DNA of 7,475 nucleotides from Streptococcaceae bacterium (lineage in GTDB: Bacteria; Bacillota; Bacilli; Lactobacillales; Streptococcaceae): contig WREM01000043.1 of assembly GCA_009779335.1 (NCBI GenBank), positions 1-7,475 on the forward strand. Reading direction: 5' to 3'. The stretch's first letter is position 1, and each line of letters starts with the position of its first letter. Made by a program: the position numbers and the translations under genes. Below, piece by piece: positions 1-5,487 of the stretch. The notes under the pieces are model-generated. The model searched no databases, was not told the DNA's origin, and saw only the letters and a program-made list of their open reading frames with translations.

Positions 1-3
1 ATA

Positions 4-12
4 TGTTATAAT
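4..12 (+). promoter_or_regulatory. extended -10 promoter of the acetyltransferase gene
   Basis: TGTTATAAT reads as an extended -10 element (TG at 4-5, TATAAT at 7-12). It lies 38 bases before the start codon, leaving a short 5' leader. Any -35 element lies outside the window. The same TATGTTATAATAA string occurs before folA at 7162-7174. Confidence 0.6.
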
Positions 13-49
13 AATACTAATTAAGAAATGAGAGAAAGAGGAGCTAGCA

Positions 50-829
50 ATGGGAATAATTCCAATCAATCAGGACTCTACACTAAAAGAAAAATTTTAT
101 GAAAAATTAAATGAACGCCAAATTGGTGTACGCTTTGGTAGAAAAGACCGTCTTGAATATTCTGATGACATAAAGCTCGAACAATTCAGTTATCAATGGT
201 TACATTCGGATGCTATCAACAGCTTGGGAACATCTTCTTATACATATTCTCCTCTTCCAGTAAATACACAAATTGGTCGATTTTCTTCTATTGGCAGTGG
301 TGTAAATGTAATGAATTCTGCACATCCCTTAGATCGATTTACAAAATCTCCTGTGACTTATCATGAAGCTTTATGGGTTCAATTTGCCTTTAAGCCTGAT
401 TATTGGGACAAGTCTCTGGCTACGGGTCTAGAGAGGGTAGCACATGAGGAAATCAACCCCGAACCAATAATAATTGGAAATGATGTATGGATAGGCGATG
501 ATGTATTGCTTAAGCGAGGTATCACTATAGGAGATGGTGCAGTGATTGGTTCACGAGCCATAGTAACAAAAGACGTCCCTCCTTATGCTATTGTAGGGGG
601 AATGCCCGCAAAAATTATTCGTTATCAATTTTCACCAGAAATCATTGAAAAATTGCTCGCTCTACAGTGGTGGGACTATCCAATATGGAAAATGGAAGGC
701 ATTAAAGGAGATGATCCTATCGAAGTTTTTATTGAAAAAATGGAGACATTGATTGCAGAAGGTAAGATTGAGAAATGGCAACCTAATGTGATTACGGCTA
801 ATGATTTAGATCACATTTTTGAAGACTAA
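50..829 (+). CDS. CatB/Vat-like hexapeptide-repeat O-acetyltransferase
   Basis: This 259-residue protein is predicted to be a cytoplasmic acetyl-CoA-dependent O-acetyltransferase of the left-handed beta-helix fold (CatB-related/xenobiotic acetyltransferase group). Isoleucine- and valine-rich hexapeptide repeats are visible at about residues 72-88 and 139-172 (IIIGNDVWIGDDVLLKRG, then ITIGDGAVIGSRAIV). They are followed by the signature end VPPYAIVGGMPAKIIRYQF (177-195). His92 in NSAHPLDRF sits where the catalytic His of this family lies. Residues 93-138 form a long loop between the His and the main coil, rich in aromatic residues, and the last 60 residues are helical. The start is set by AGAGGAG at 37-43, seven bases before the ATG. 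The acceptor is not readable; sugar, polysaccharide or small-molecule acceptors are all known in the group. The gene appears to be transcribed alone and ends at the terminator shared with the permease. Confidence 0.85.
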   Translation: MGIIPINQDSTLKEKFYEKLNERQIGVRFGRKDRLEYSDDIKLEQFSYQWLHSDAINSLGTSSYTYSPLPVNTQIGRFSSIGSGVNVMNSAHPLDRFTKSPVTYHEALWVQFAFKPDYWDKSLATGLERVAHEEINPEPIIIGNDVWIGDDVLLKRGITIGDGAVIGSRAIVTKDVPPYAIVGGMPAKIIRYQFSPEIIEKLLALQWWDYPIWKMEGIKGDDPIEVFIEKMETLIAEGKIEKWQPNVITANDLDHIFED

Positions 830-835
830 CTAAAC

Positions 836-861
836 AAAAAACTTCCTTAAGGAAGTTTTTT
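836..861. terminator. bidirectional terminator between convergent genes
   Basis: A-tract, CTTCC stem, TTAA loop, GGAAG stem and T-tract (836-861); the core 841-856 is a perfect 16-base palindrome. It has a T-run on both strands. On the minus strand it begins within the stop codon of the permease, so one hairpin serves both genes. Confidence 0.9.
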
Positions 862-2398
862 ATTTGTGTTCAAATCCATCGTTTGGATATTTTTTTCTGA
901 AATTTCTCATCATCAGATAGGCAATGACAGCAAAAATAAGTGGACCTGCAAGCATGGTAGTTGCGTCTGCTACACCACCTAGACTGGATGCCGTCTGAGG
1001 TTGTAGAATAGGCTCAATCACGGTGAAGAGATTAGAGAAGCCGATAGCAAGAATAACAAGGATTGTCACTAGTTTTGCCATAAGATTAGATTTGAAAATG
1101 ATAAATGGCTTTTCAATGCTGTCATTGGTTTTGAACTTATAGTAAGCAAATACAATGAAGATGTAAGGAACAGTCGCTGCAACGTTAGTCATGTTAGTCA
1201 GGATGTTAAAGAAGTTAGCCGCAGAACCTTTGTCAAACAAGGATATAATAAGGTTGATAAGGATGATGAATACCACGACAAGATACTGGGTCTTAAGGGC
1301 ATTCTTTGGAATATCGTTTTCAAGATGTCCTAATTTCCCCGGCCAGAGATGTCTAGGCGTTCCTGAAATGATCTGCTTGAGTGGAGAATAGAGGAAGGTC
1401 ATGAATGCTCCGGCATAAGATAGCAACAAGGTTAAACCTGCAAAACGTGAGGAAATATCAGCTAATAAATGAGTGGCAGAAGTGGACAAATGTAGGCTTT
1501 GCCCAATGGAACTTCCCAAATCACTCATGAGGACAAAGGGAAGATTCCCAAAATTAATAGAACCATTTGCAATGGCATTGAACCAGTCATGCTTATAATC
1601 AATGAAAAATCCAATGAAGAGGATACCTAGAGCATAACCTAAAACGATAATGATAGAAGAGATGACAATTCCTTTATGGAAATTTTTCTCAGGTTTGTCC
1701 GTTTGATCGACCAATCCACCGACAACTTCAACACCTGCATAGGCGAAGATGGCAAATACCATAAAGGCAATGTAAGAAGTGAGGTTATGAGGGACGACAG
1801 ATGTAGGAGCAGGGGAGTTAATGAAAGCATCGGCAGTAAGAGGTGTGGCAGGGTGGAAACCTTTGAGAATAAGGACAATAGCCGCACCTAACATCAAGAC
1901 GATGTTAAGAGCAATGACTGCAATTCCACCGATAGAAGTTAATTTTTGGATGGAATCAATTCCCTTGAGGGAGACAAAAGTGATAAAAGTCATCCAAAGA
2001 ATAGCAAAAGCTGAAATAAGATAAATGGACATATCAGGAGTTGTTCCAAAAATTACATTTGCAATAGGGATAAGAATCTTATCAGATGTAGAAACCATCC
2101 AGATGATACCTGCAGTGTACCACATGAATGTCCCAACAAAAGCAAATGTAGGCCCCACAGAACGCACCATCCAAGAGTAAACTCCACCTTTGGCATCTTT
2201 ATAAGCAGACCCAAGTTCTGTAACCATAAAGGCAAAGGGAATGAAAAAGAATAAAGCTCCAATGATATACCAAGGAATAGAAGCATAACCCATCTTAAAA
2301 AAAGCTTGAGGGATATTATTTAGCCCATAGACTGAGGTAAAAATCATAAGAGATAATGCAAGAAGGGACAATTTCCCTTTAGTTTTAGTAGAAGACAT
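860..2398 (-). CDS. yjeM: YjeM-family APC amino-acid permease
   Basis: This is a 512-residue polytopic membrane protein of the amino acid-polyamine-organocation (APC) superfamily, with about 12 hydrophobic segments. From memory it matches E. coli YjeM closely along its length: LMIFTSVYGLNNIPQAFF near the N-terminus, the loop motif GGVYSWMVRSVGP (71-83), FVGTFMWY, FAYAGVEVVGGLVD (218-231) with TDKPEKNFHKG after it, and YSPLKQIISGTPRHLWP. The family probably moves amino acids by secondary transport; I know no established substrate for YjeM. The ATG at 2398 is chosen because GAAAAGGAA lies six to ten bases before it. An upstream GTG at 2446 is in frame but falls in the U-tail of the leader terminator and has no ribosome binding site. 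Expression is probably controlled by the leader-peptide attenuator upstream, which points to an amino-acid-responsive importer or exchanger. The gene is transcribed alone. Confidence 0.9.
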   Translation of the reverse strand: MSSTKTKGKLSLLALSLMIFTSVYGLNNIPQAFFKMGYASIPWYIIGALFFFIPFAFMVTELGSAYKDAKGGVYSWMVRSVGPTFAFVGTFMWYTAGIIWMVSTSDKILIPIANVIFGTTPDMSIYLISAFAILWMTFITFVSLKGIDSIQKLTSIGGIAVIALNIVLMLGAAIVLILKGFHPATPLTADAFINSPAPTSVVPHNLTSYIAFMVFAIFAYAGVEVVGGLVDQTDKPEKNFHKGIVISSIIIVLGYALGILFIGFFIDYKHDWFNAIANGSINFGNLPFVLMSDLGSSIGQSLHLSTSATHLLADISSRFAGLTLLLSYAGAFMTFLYSPLKQIISGTPRHLWPGKLGHLENDIPKNALKTQYLVVVFIILINLIISLFDKGSAANFFNILTNMTNVAATVPYIFIVFAYYKFKTNDSIEKPFIIFKSNLMAKLVTILVILAIGFSNLFTVIEPILQPQTASSLGGVADATTMLAGPLIFAVIAYLMMRNFRKKYPNDGFEHK

Positions 2399-2448
2399 AA
2401 AAGTTCCTTTTCTATAAAATAAATTTAATAAAATGAATAATTTCACTC

Positions 2449-2486
2449 AAAATAAAAGTTCGAATAGCTGTGCTACTCGAACTTTT
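2449..2486 (-). terminator. attenuator terminator in the permease leader
   Basis: On the minus strand, arm 2486-2472 pairs with arm 2468-2454 around a 3-base loop. The stem is 15 bp and continuous only in the minus-strand RNA, where position 2476/2464 is a G-U wobble; in plus-strand RNA the same position is an A-C mismatch. This orients it to the permease. A UUUUAUUUU tail follows (2457-2449). It lies 50 bases before the permease ATG and about 75 bases after the leader-peptide stop, so transcription must pass it to reach the gene. Confidence 0.85.
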
Positions 2487-2489
2487 TTA

Positions 2490-2582
2490 CGAGAATCACC
2501 AGCATAGATTTCATTTTGAGCGTACTCAAACTTGTATCTACACCGTAGTATGATACAAGTCTTATCTATGATGACGGTGATT
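2490..2582 (-). promoter_or_regulatory. alternative RNA helices of the permease attenuator
   Basis: Several pairings are visible in the minus-strand RNA. (1) The His/Arg codon region 2582-2564 pairs with 2509-2494 as two blocks of 7 bp each (AATCACC with GGTGATT, CATAGAT with ATCTATG). (2) ACTTGTATC at 2560-2552 pairs with GATACAAGT at 2538-2530 as a 9 bp hairpin. (3) The loop of that hairpin carries ACGGTG (2546-2541), fully complementary to CACCGT (2579-2574), the first His-Arg codons. (4) TTTGAG pairs with CTCAAA at 2530-2515. (5) The segment 2503-2490 can pair imperfectly with 2479-2467, part of the terminator's 5' arm and loop (CTCG, GTG and GCT blocks), giving a possible antiterminator. 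Pairings 1, 3 and 5 compete. The helices are seen in the sequence; the regulatory logic is inferred. Confidence 0.65.
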
Positions 2583-2612
2583 AATGACCAATATAAGAAT
2601 TGAATTGTTCAT
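2562..2612 (-). CDS. 16-codon leader peptide MNNSILILVINHRHHR
   Basis: A short frame begins with ATG at 2612 and ends with TAA at 2562-2564. It is preceded by GAAAGGAGAA (2630-2621), a strong ribosome binding site about ten bases before the ATG, and sits about 26 bases after the predicted transcription start. It has a run of six branched-chain residues (ILILVI) followed by NHRHHR, with three His codons (CAC, CAT, CAT) and two Arg codons (CGT, AGA) among its last five. It is the only translated-looking element between a consensus promoter and a terminator in front of an amino-acid permease. This matches the plan of leader peptides whose stalled ribosome sets RNA folding. His is the best candidate for the sensed amino acid because those codons lie inside the competing helix at 2582-2564. 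Arg and branched-chain residues remain possible. The peptide itself probably has no function. Confidence 0.75.
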   Translation of the reverse strand: MNNSILILVINHRHHR

Positions 2613-2644
2613 AACGATGATTCTCCTTTCATAATGTTGTTTTC

Positions 2645-2673
2645 ATTATATTGTTTTATGTAAAAAATGTCAA
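2645..2673 (-). promoter_or_regulatory. perfect consensus promoter of the permease leader
   Basis: On the minus strand TTGACA (2673-2668), a 17-base spacer and TATAAT (2650-2645) give an exact vegetative promoter. The predicted start is near 2638, so the leader RNA is about 240 nt to the permease ATG. Such a strong promoter fits control by termination rather than at initiation. Confidence 0.9.
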
Positions 2674-2722
2674 GACCAAGATTTAAGACTCAGTAGAATA
2701 ACTCGCTCAATTTTACAAATTA

Positions 2723-2731
2723 TGCTAAAAT
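2723..2731 (+). promoter_or_regulatory. extended -10 promoter of ribU
   Basis: TGCTAAAAT is an extended -10 element (TG at 2723-2724, TAAAAT at 2726-2731) with no convincing -35. The predicted start near 2738 coincides with the first helix of the riboswitch. It is back to back with the permease-leader promoter; the -35 of that one lies 50 bases to the left. Confidence 0.65.
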
Positions 2732-2736
2732 AGAAT

Positions 2737-2920
2737 TATCTTCAGGGCACCGTGAAATTCGGGACCGGCAGTGAGTCATGGCAATCATGATAAGCCTGCG
2801 AGCGAAAGCTGATGTGGTGAGATTCCACAGCCGACAGTAAATTGCACCCAATGGGAGCAAGAAGTAGTGAGAGTGGATTATTCAAGTTTTCTCGCTATAA
2901 AGTCTGGATGGGAGAAGATA
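2737..2920 (+). promoter_or_regulatory. FMN riboswitch (RFN element)
   Basis: The conserved FMN-aptamer blocks occur in order: closing helix P1 TATCTTC (2737-2743) with GAAGATA (2914-2920), GTGAAATTC, GACCGGCAGT, GCCTGCGAGCGAAAGC, GGTGAGATTCCAC, AGCCGACAGT, and finally AGTCTGGATGGGAGAAG (2901-2917). Helix P6 carries an extension of about 60 bases (2841-2900) that can form two extra hairpins. The element lies just before ribU, and FMN elements before ribU are established in Lactococcus lactis. FMN binding is expected to lower ribU expression. I see no standard terminator between it and ribU. CTTCC at 2972-2976 can pair with the ribosome binding site GGAGG at 3007-3011, so control of translation is possible, but that pairing is only five bases. 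Confidence 0.95.
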
Positions 2921-3019
2921 AAGTCTAAGCTTTTTTTGCATTGCAAAAATTGCCTTTCATACTGTTATCAACTTCCTCGAAATTTGTCAAATATTTTTTC
3001 ATTTTTGGAGGGTTTTATT

Positions 3020-3604
3020 ATGTCAAATAATAATACACAGAAACTAACAATCATCGCTATGCTGAGTGCCATTTCATTTGTGCTTAGCTACTTTCAATTT
3101 CCCCTATTGCCAATGGTGGACTTCCTAAAGGTTGAGTTTACTGTCTTACCGATTTTAATTGGTTTGTTCATGTTTGGCTTAGGGAGTGCAATGGTTATTT
3201 TGATTATTCGCACAATCTTATGGGTCATTATTAATCCGGGCGGGGTGCCAATATACACTTATATAGGCTTACCGATGAATTTTGTTGCTGTTGCTGTCTT
3301 TGTTTTTATTCTATGGCTTTTTCTGAGAAATAGATTTAAGATCAGCCATTATATTTTAGCAACTATCGCAGGAATCTTTGCATTGACGGTCGTCATGGTA
3401 TTGCTTAACTATGTCTATGCCATTCCTGTATTTTCAAAATTCGCAGGATATAACATTGCAACCATGTTCCCAGGGGGAGTGAGCAAGTATATTATTGCCG
3501 TAGCCCTCTTTAATTTGCTTCAAGGGCTTATCTATTCAGTTAGCTTCGCTCTCTTGTATTGGGCATTGCGTGGTTCAAAGGTCATTAAGTTCAAGAATCA
3601 ATAA
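3020..3604 (+). CDS. ribU: RibU, riboflavin-binding S-component of an ECF transporter
   Basis: This 194-residue membrane protein binds riboflavin and works with the shared EcfA-A'-T energy-coupling module, encoded elsewhere, to import the vitamin. It has about six hydrophobic segments. The family region DFLKVEFTVLPILIGLFMFG (34-53) and IGLPMNFVAV (82-91) align with my memory of L. lactis RibU, which is about 206 residues; the end KVIKFKNQ is also RibU-like. The ATG at 3020 follows GGAGGG (3007-3012) at normal spacing. An in-frame GTG at 2867 would start inside the riboswitch and give a 51-residue non-conserved extension, so it is rejected. The FMN riboswitch upstream fixes the substrate class. 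The gene is transcribed alone and ends in a terminator right after the stop codon. Confidence 0.95.
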   Translation: MSNNNTQKLTIIAMLSAISFVLSYFQFPLLPMVDFLKVEFTVLPILIGLFMFGLGSAMVILIIRTILWVIINPGGVPIYTYIGLPMNFVAVAVFVFILWLFLRNRFKISHYILATIAGIFALTVVMVLLNYVYAIPVFSKFAGYNIATMFPGGVSKYIIAVALFNLLQGLIYSVSFALLYWALRGSKVIKFKNQ

Positions 3605-3628
3605 AAAACACTTATTCTAGTGTTTTTT
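3603..3628 (+). terminator. ribU terminator
   Basis: AAAAAACACT (3603-3612), loop TATTCT, AGTGTTTTTT (3619-3628). The hairpin overlaps the last base pairs of the ribU stop codon and ends in six T. Confidence 0.9.
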
Positions 3629-3636
3629 GTTATACT
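3628..3636 (+). promoter_or_regulatory. extended -10 promoter of queH
   Basis: TGTTATACT (TG at 3628-3629, TATACT at 3631-3636) directly follows the T-run of the ribU terminator. The start would be near 3643, about 27 bases before the queH ATG. No good -35 is seen; its place is taken by the terminator hairpin. Confidence 0.55.
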
Positions 3637-3656
3637 ATGAGAAGAGAAAAACCATG

Positions 3657-3663
3657 AAAGGAG
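3657..3663 (+). promoter_or_regulatory. ribosome binding site that decides the queH start
   Basis: AAAGGAG ends at 3663 and touches an ATG at 3664, which is too close to initiate from. The next in-frame ATG at 3670 has a normal 6-base spacing and is taken as the start. Confidence 0.8.
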
Positions 3664-3669
3664 ATGCAA

Positions 3670-4401
3670 ATGAAAGATGCTACTGAAATTTTAGAGCATA
3701 TGAACCCTAATCAAAAGGTCAACTACGATCGTGTTTATCAACAAATGAAAAAGAGTTGGGAAGAAGAGAATCAACGCCCTTCTATTTTATTGCATTCATG
3801 TTGTGCACCCTGTTCGACTTATAGCTTGGAGTATCTCTGCCAGTCCGCAGATGTAACCATTTATTTTTCTAACTCTAACATCCATCCACGCAGTGAATAC
3901 GAGCGTCGTGAGCATGTGCAAAAAGAGTTTGTAGAAGAGTTTAATGCCTGTACAGGAGAGAATGTTCAATTCCTTGCTGCTCCTTATGAACCCAATGTGT
4001 TCATGAATATGGTGAAAATCCATAATTTAGAAAATGAACCTGAGGGAGGTTCTCGTTGTGAAGCCTGCTTCTCCATGCGATTGGATATAGTGGCTGAGAA
4101 GGCTCAAGAATTGGGTTACGATTACTTCGGATCAGCGATTACCCTAAGCCCTAAGAAAAATGGACAACTCATCAATGAGATTGGACTAGACATACAGAAG
4201 ATTTATTCGGTGCAATATCTCCCCTCAGACTTCAAGAAGAATAACGGATGGAAACGTTCTGTTGAGATGTGTAAGGAATATGACATTTATCGCCAATGTT
4301 ATTGCGGATGTGTCTATGCAGCAAAAGAACAAGGTATTGATTTCAAACAAGTTAATCAAAATGCAAAAGAATACTTTGCTCGGATAAATATGGCCAAATA
4401 A
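3670..4401 (+). CDS. queH: epoxyqueuosine reductase QueH
   Basis: The 243-residue protein is a QueH (formerly DUF208) enzyme, which catalyses the last step of queuosine synthesis: reduction of epoxyqueuosine to queuosine at position 34 of tRNAs for Asp, Asn, His and Tyr. It is the non-homologous replacement of the cobalamin-dependent QueG. Visible motifs are LHSCCAPCS (Cys44, Cys45, Cys48), SRCEACFSMRL (Cys130, Cys133) and QCYCGCVYA (Cys210, Cys212, Cys214). The paired-Cys pattern is that of the metal and iron-sulfur ligands in the family. YFGSAITLSPKKN (152-164) is also typical. It is cytoplasmic. Expression seems independent, with its own extended -10 promoter and a terminator on each side. 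No other queuosine gene is in the window. Confidence 0.95.
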   Translation: MKDATEILEHMNPNQKVNYDRVYQQMKKSWEEENQRPSILLHSCCAPCSTYSLEYLCQSADVTIYFSNSNIHPRSEYERREHVQKEFVEEFNACTGENVQFLAAPYEPNVFMNMVKIHNLENEPEGGSRCEACFSMRLDIVAEKAQELGYDYFGSAITLSPKKNGQLINEIGLDIQKIYSVQYLPSDFKKNNGWKRSVEMCKEYDIYRQCYCGCVYAAKEQGIDFKQVNQNAKEYFARINMAK

Positions 4402-4411
4402 TAACCATAAT

Positions 4412-4434
4412 AAAAAGCTCCCAAGGAGCTTTTT
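4412..4434. terminator. terminator shared by queH and the DUF5412-like gene
   Basis: AAAAAGCTCC (4412-4421), loop CAA, GGAGCTTTTT (4425-4434): a 10 bp stem with a T-run on both strands between two convergent genes, eight bases from the minus-strand stop codon. Confidence 0.9.
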
Positions 4435-4441
4435 TAATTAT

Positions 4442-4807
4442 TTATGGAACTTTTATTGTATGGTTTAATATAGAAATAGTATTGTTATCTATCCAATGGA
4501 ATTGAAGATGAGTAATATCAATGCTATTGGTGTCATAGTCCTTATAAACAATTTTTTTATTCATAAATGGGAACCCTGATTTATTTTCAATTTCTACGGT
4601 CAGTGGACCATATCCTAGACCACCAGCATCAACAATTCTTATTCGGGCAATTTTTGTATTGTTAGGAGAAGCCACAGTGTCTAAAGTCTTGCCAGACGGA
4701 GAATTCAAAATCCAAAATAAAAAAACAGAAATGACTAATAGAATAGGGAGAGTTATAAAAAGACCGATTAAAAGTTTCTTTTTCAAAGTATTGTTCCTAA
4801 CTTGCAT
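4442..4807 (-). CDS. small membrane-anchored DUF5412-like protein
   Basis: From the ATG at 4807 this protein has 121 residues: a Lys-rich N-terminus, one hydrophobic segment (about 13-33) and an extracytoplasmic domain of about 85 residues. The pattern SPNNTKIARIRIVDAGG, then VEIENKSG, a KKIVY block, and a C-terminal HWIDNNTISILNHTIKVP resembles the DUF5412 family of Firmicutes, whose role is unknown. This assignment is by motif pattern only. The ATG has no ribosome binding site. A TTG at 4786 follows AGGA at eight bases and gives the more usual start MKKKLLIGLF, so the protein may be 114 residues. It lies 67 bases after trmL with no terminator between, so it may be read through from it; only a poor promoter (TGATTTAAG near 4836-4828) is seen. 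Confidence 0.7.
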   Translation of the reverse strand: MQVRNNTLKKKLLIGLFITLPILLVISVFLFWILNSPSGKTLDTVASPNNTKIARIRIVDAGGLGYGPLTVEIENKSGFPFMNKKIVYKDYDTNSIDITHLQFHWIDNNTISILNHTIKVP

Positions 4808-4874
4808 AAGTAGAGATGATGGCTCTTAAATCATGAACTTTGGATTGTTTCACATCTGTAGAGCTTCTAATCAG

Positions 4875-5378
4875 TTATTTTAATTTATCTTTCTCATAGG
4901 TGTGGACTAATTCCAGCCCTTTGAAATTCTGTTGTTTTAATGCCTCATAAACAATCATGCAGGCTGTATTCGACAGATTAAGTGAGCGAACGTGTGCATC
5001 ATTCATGGGGATGCGAATAGCCTTATCTGCATTTTCACGCATGAAAGCTTCTGGCAACCCCGTGTCTTCACGACCGAATAAGAAATAATGATCTTGAGCG
5101 TCATCAGAATAGTCACCCTCAGAATAAACCTGTTCAGCAAATTTACTGACCAAATAGAGTTTACCACTAACCTGTGAGATGAAATCTGTCAAATTCTTAT
5201 GATAAACAATATTGACTTTGTCCCAGTAATCTAATCCCGCACGTTTAAGATTTTTGTCGGTGATTTCAAAACCAAAAGGTTCAATCAAGTGTAGAGTAGT
5301 ATTGGTCGCTGCACAGGTGCGTGCGATGTTTCCCGTATTGGCATGAATACGAGGTTCAAAAAGTGCAATATGATTCAT
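4875..5378 (-). CDS. trmL: tRNA (cytidine/uridine(34)-2'-O)-methyltransferase TrmL
   Basis: The 167-residue SPOUT-class enzyme uses S-adenosylmethionine to 2'-O-methylate the wobble nucleotide of tRNA-Leu isoacceptors. Family marks are [20 protein letters not shown] (1-20), RAGLDYWD (46-53), [11 protein letters not shown] (99-109) and [20 protein letters not shown] (123-142). These form the knotted S-adenosylmethionine site, and the length is normal for this minimal SPOUT protein. The ATG at 5378 is preceded by GAAAGAGAA and gives the conserved N-terminus. A GTG at 5414 is in frame but has only AGGGG one base away and adds a non-conserved stretch. The gene is reached from a strong promoter at 5577-5549 only by passing a terminator (5487-5443), so read-through or regulated antitermination is implied. 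The DUF5412-like gene follows on the same strand. Confidence 0.93.
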   Translation of the reverse strand: MNHIALFEPRIHANTGNIARTCAATNTTLHLIEPFGFEITDKNLKRAGLDYWDKVNIVYHKNLTDFISQVSGKLYLVSKFAEQVYSEGDYSDDAQDHYFLFGREDTGLPEAFMRENADKAIRIPMNDAHVRSLNLSNTACMIVYEALKQQNFKGLELVHTYEKDKLK

Positions 5379-5442
5379 AAGATTCTCTTTCAATAAAGCT
5401 GTCGTGTCATTCACACCCCTAAAATATATAAAAATAGAATGT

Positions 5443-5487
5443 AAATAAAAAGCTCACCCTCTCGGAGCTAGTCAGCGAGAAGATGAG
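5443..5487 (-). terminator. terminator or attenuator in the trmL leader
   Basis: In minus-strand RNA, CTCATCTTCTCG (5487-5476) pairs with CGAGAGGGTGAG (5464-5453) over 12 bp with two G-U wobbles, loop of 11, then CUUUUUAUUU. The plus strand has no T-run, so it acts on minus-strand transcripts. An alternative pairing TAGTC (5498-5494) with GACTA (5474-5470) and a shorter hairpin AGCTC/GAGCT (5469-5465 with 5455-5451) compete with it. Confidence 0.8.

Noticed and set aside
50..829. Antibiotic-resistance (streptogramin or chloramphenicol) acetyltransferase
   Set aside because: Only the fold and catalytic His are shared. The loop and tail differ, the gene sits in a housekeeping region, and no mobile element is near, so a resistance call is not supported.
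1191..2286. Several 66-82 codon frames on both strands within the permease gene
   Set aside because: They overlap a well-conserved membrane protein in other frames, lack ribosome binding sites and look like shadows.
2399..2446. GTG-started 16-residue extension of the permease
   Set aside because: The GTG lies next to the attenuator U-tail, lacks a ribosome binding site, and the ATG at 2398 has a good one and matches the YjeM start.
2867..3019. GTG-started 51-residue N-terminal extension of RibU
   Set aside because: It begins inside the FMN riboswitch aptamer, has no ribosome binding site, and RibU's conserved N-terminus starts at the ATG at 3020 behind GGAGGG.
5379..5414. GTG-started 12-residue extension of TrmL
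   Set aside because: AGGGG is only about one base from the GTG, and the TrmL family begins at the MNHIALFEP start.
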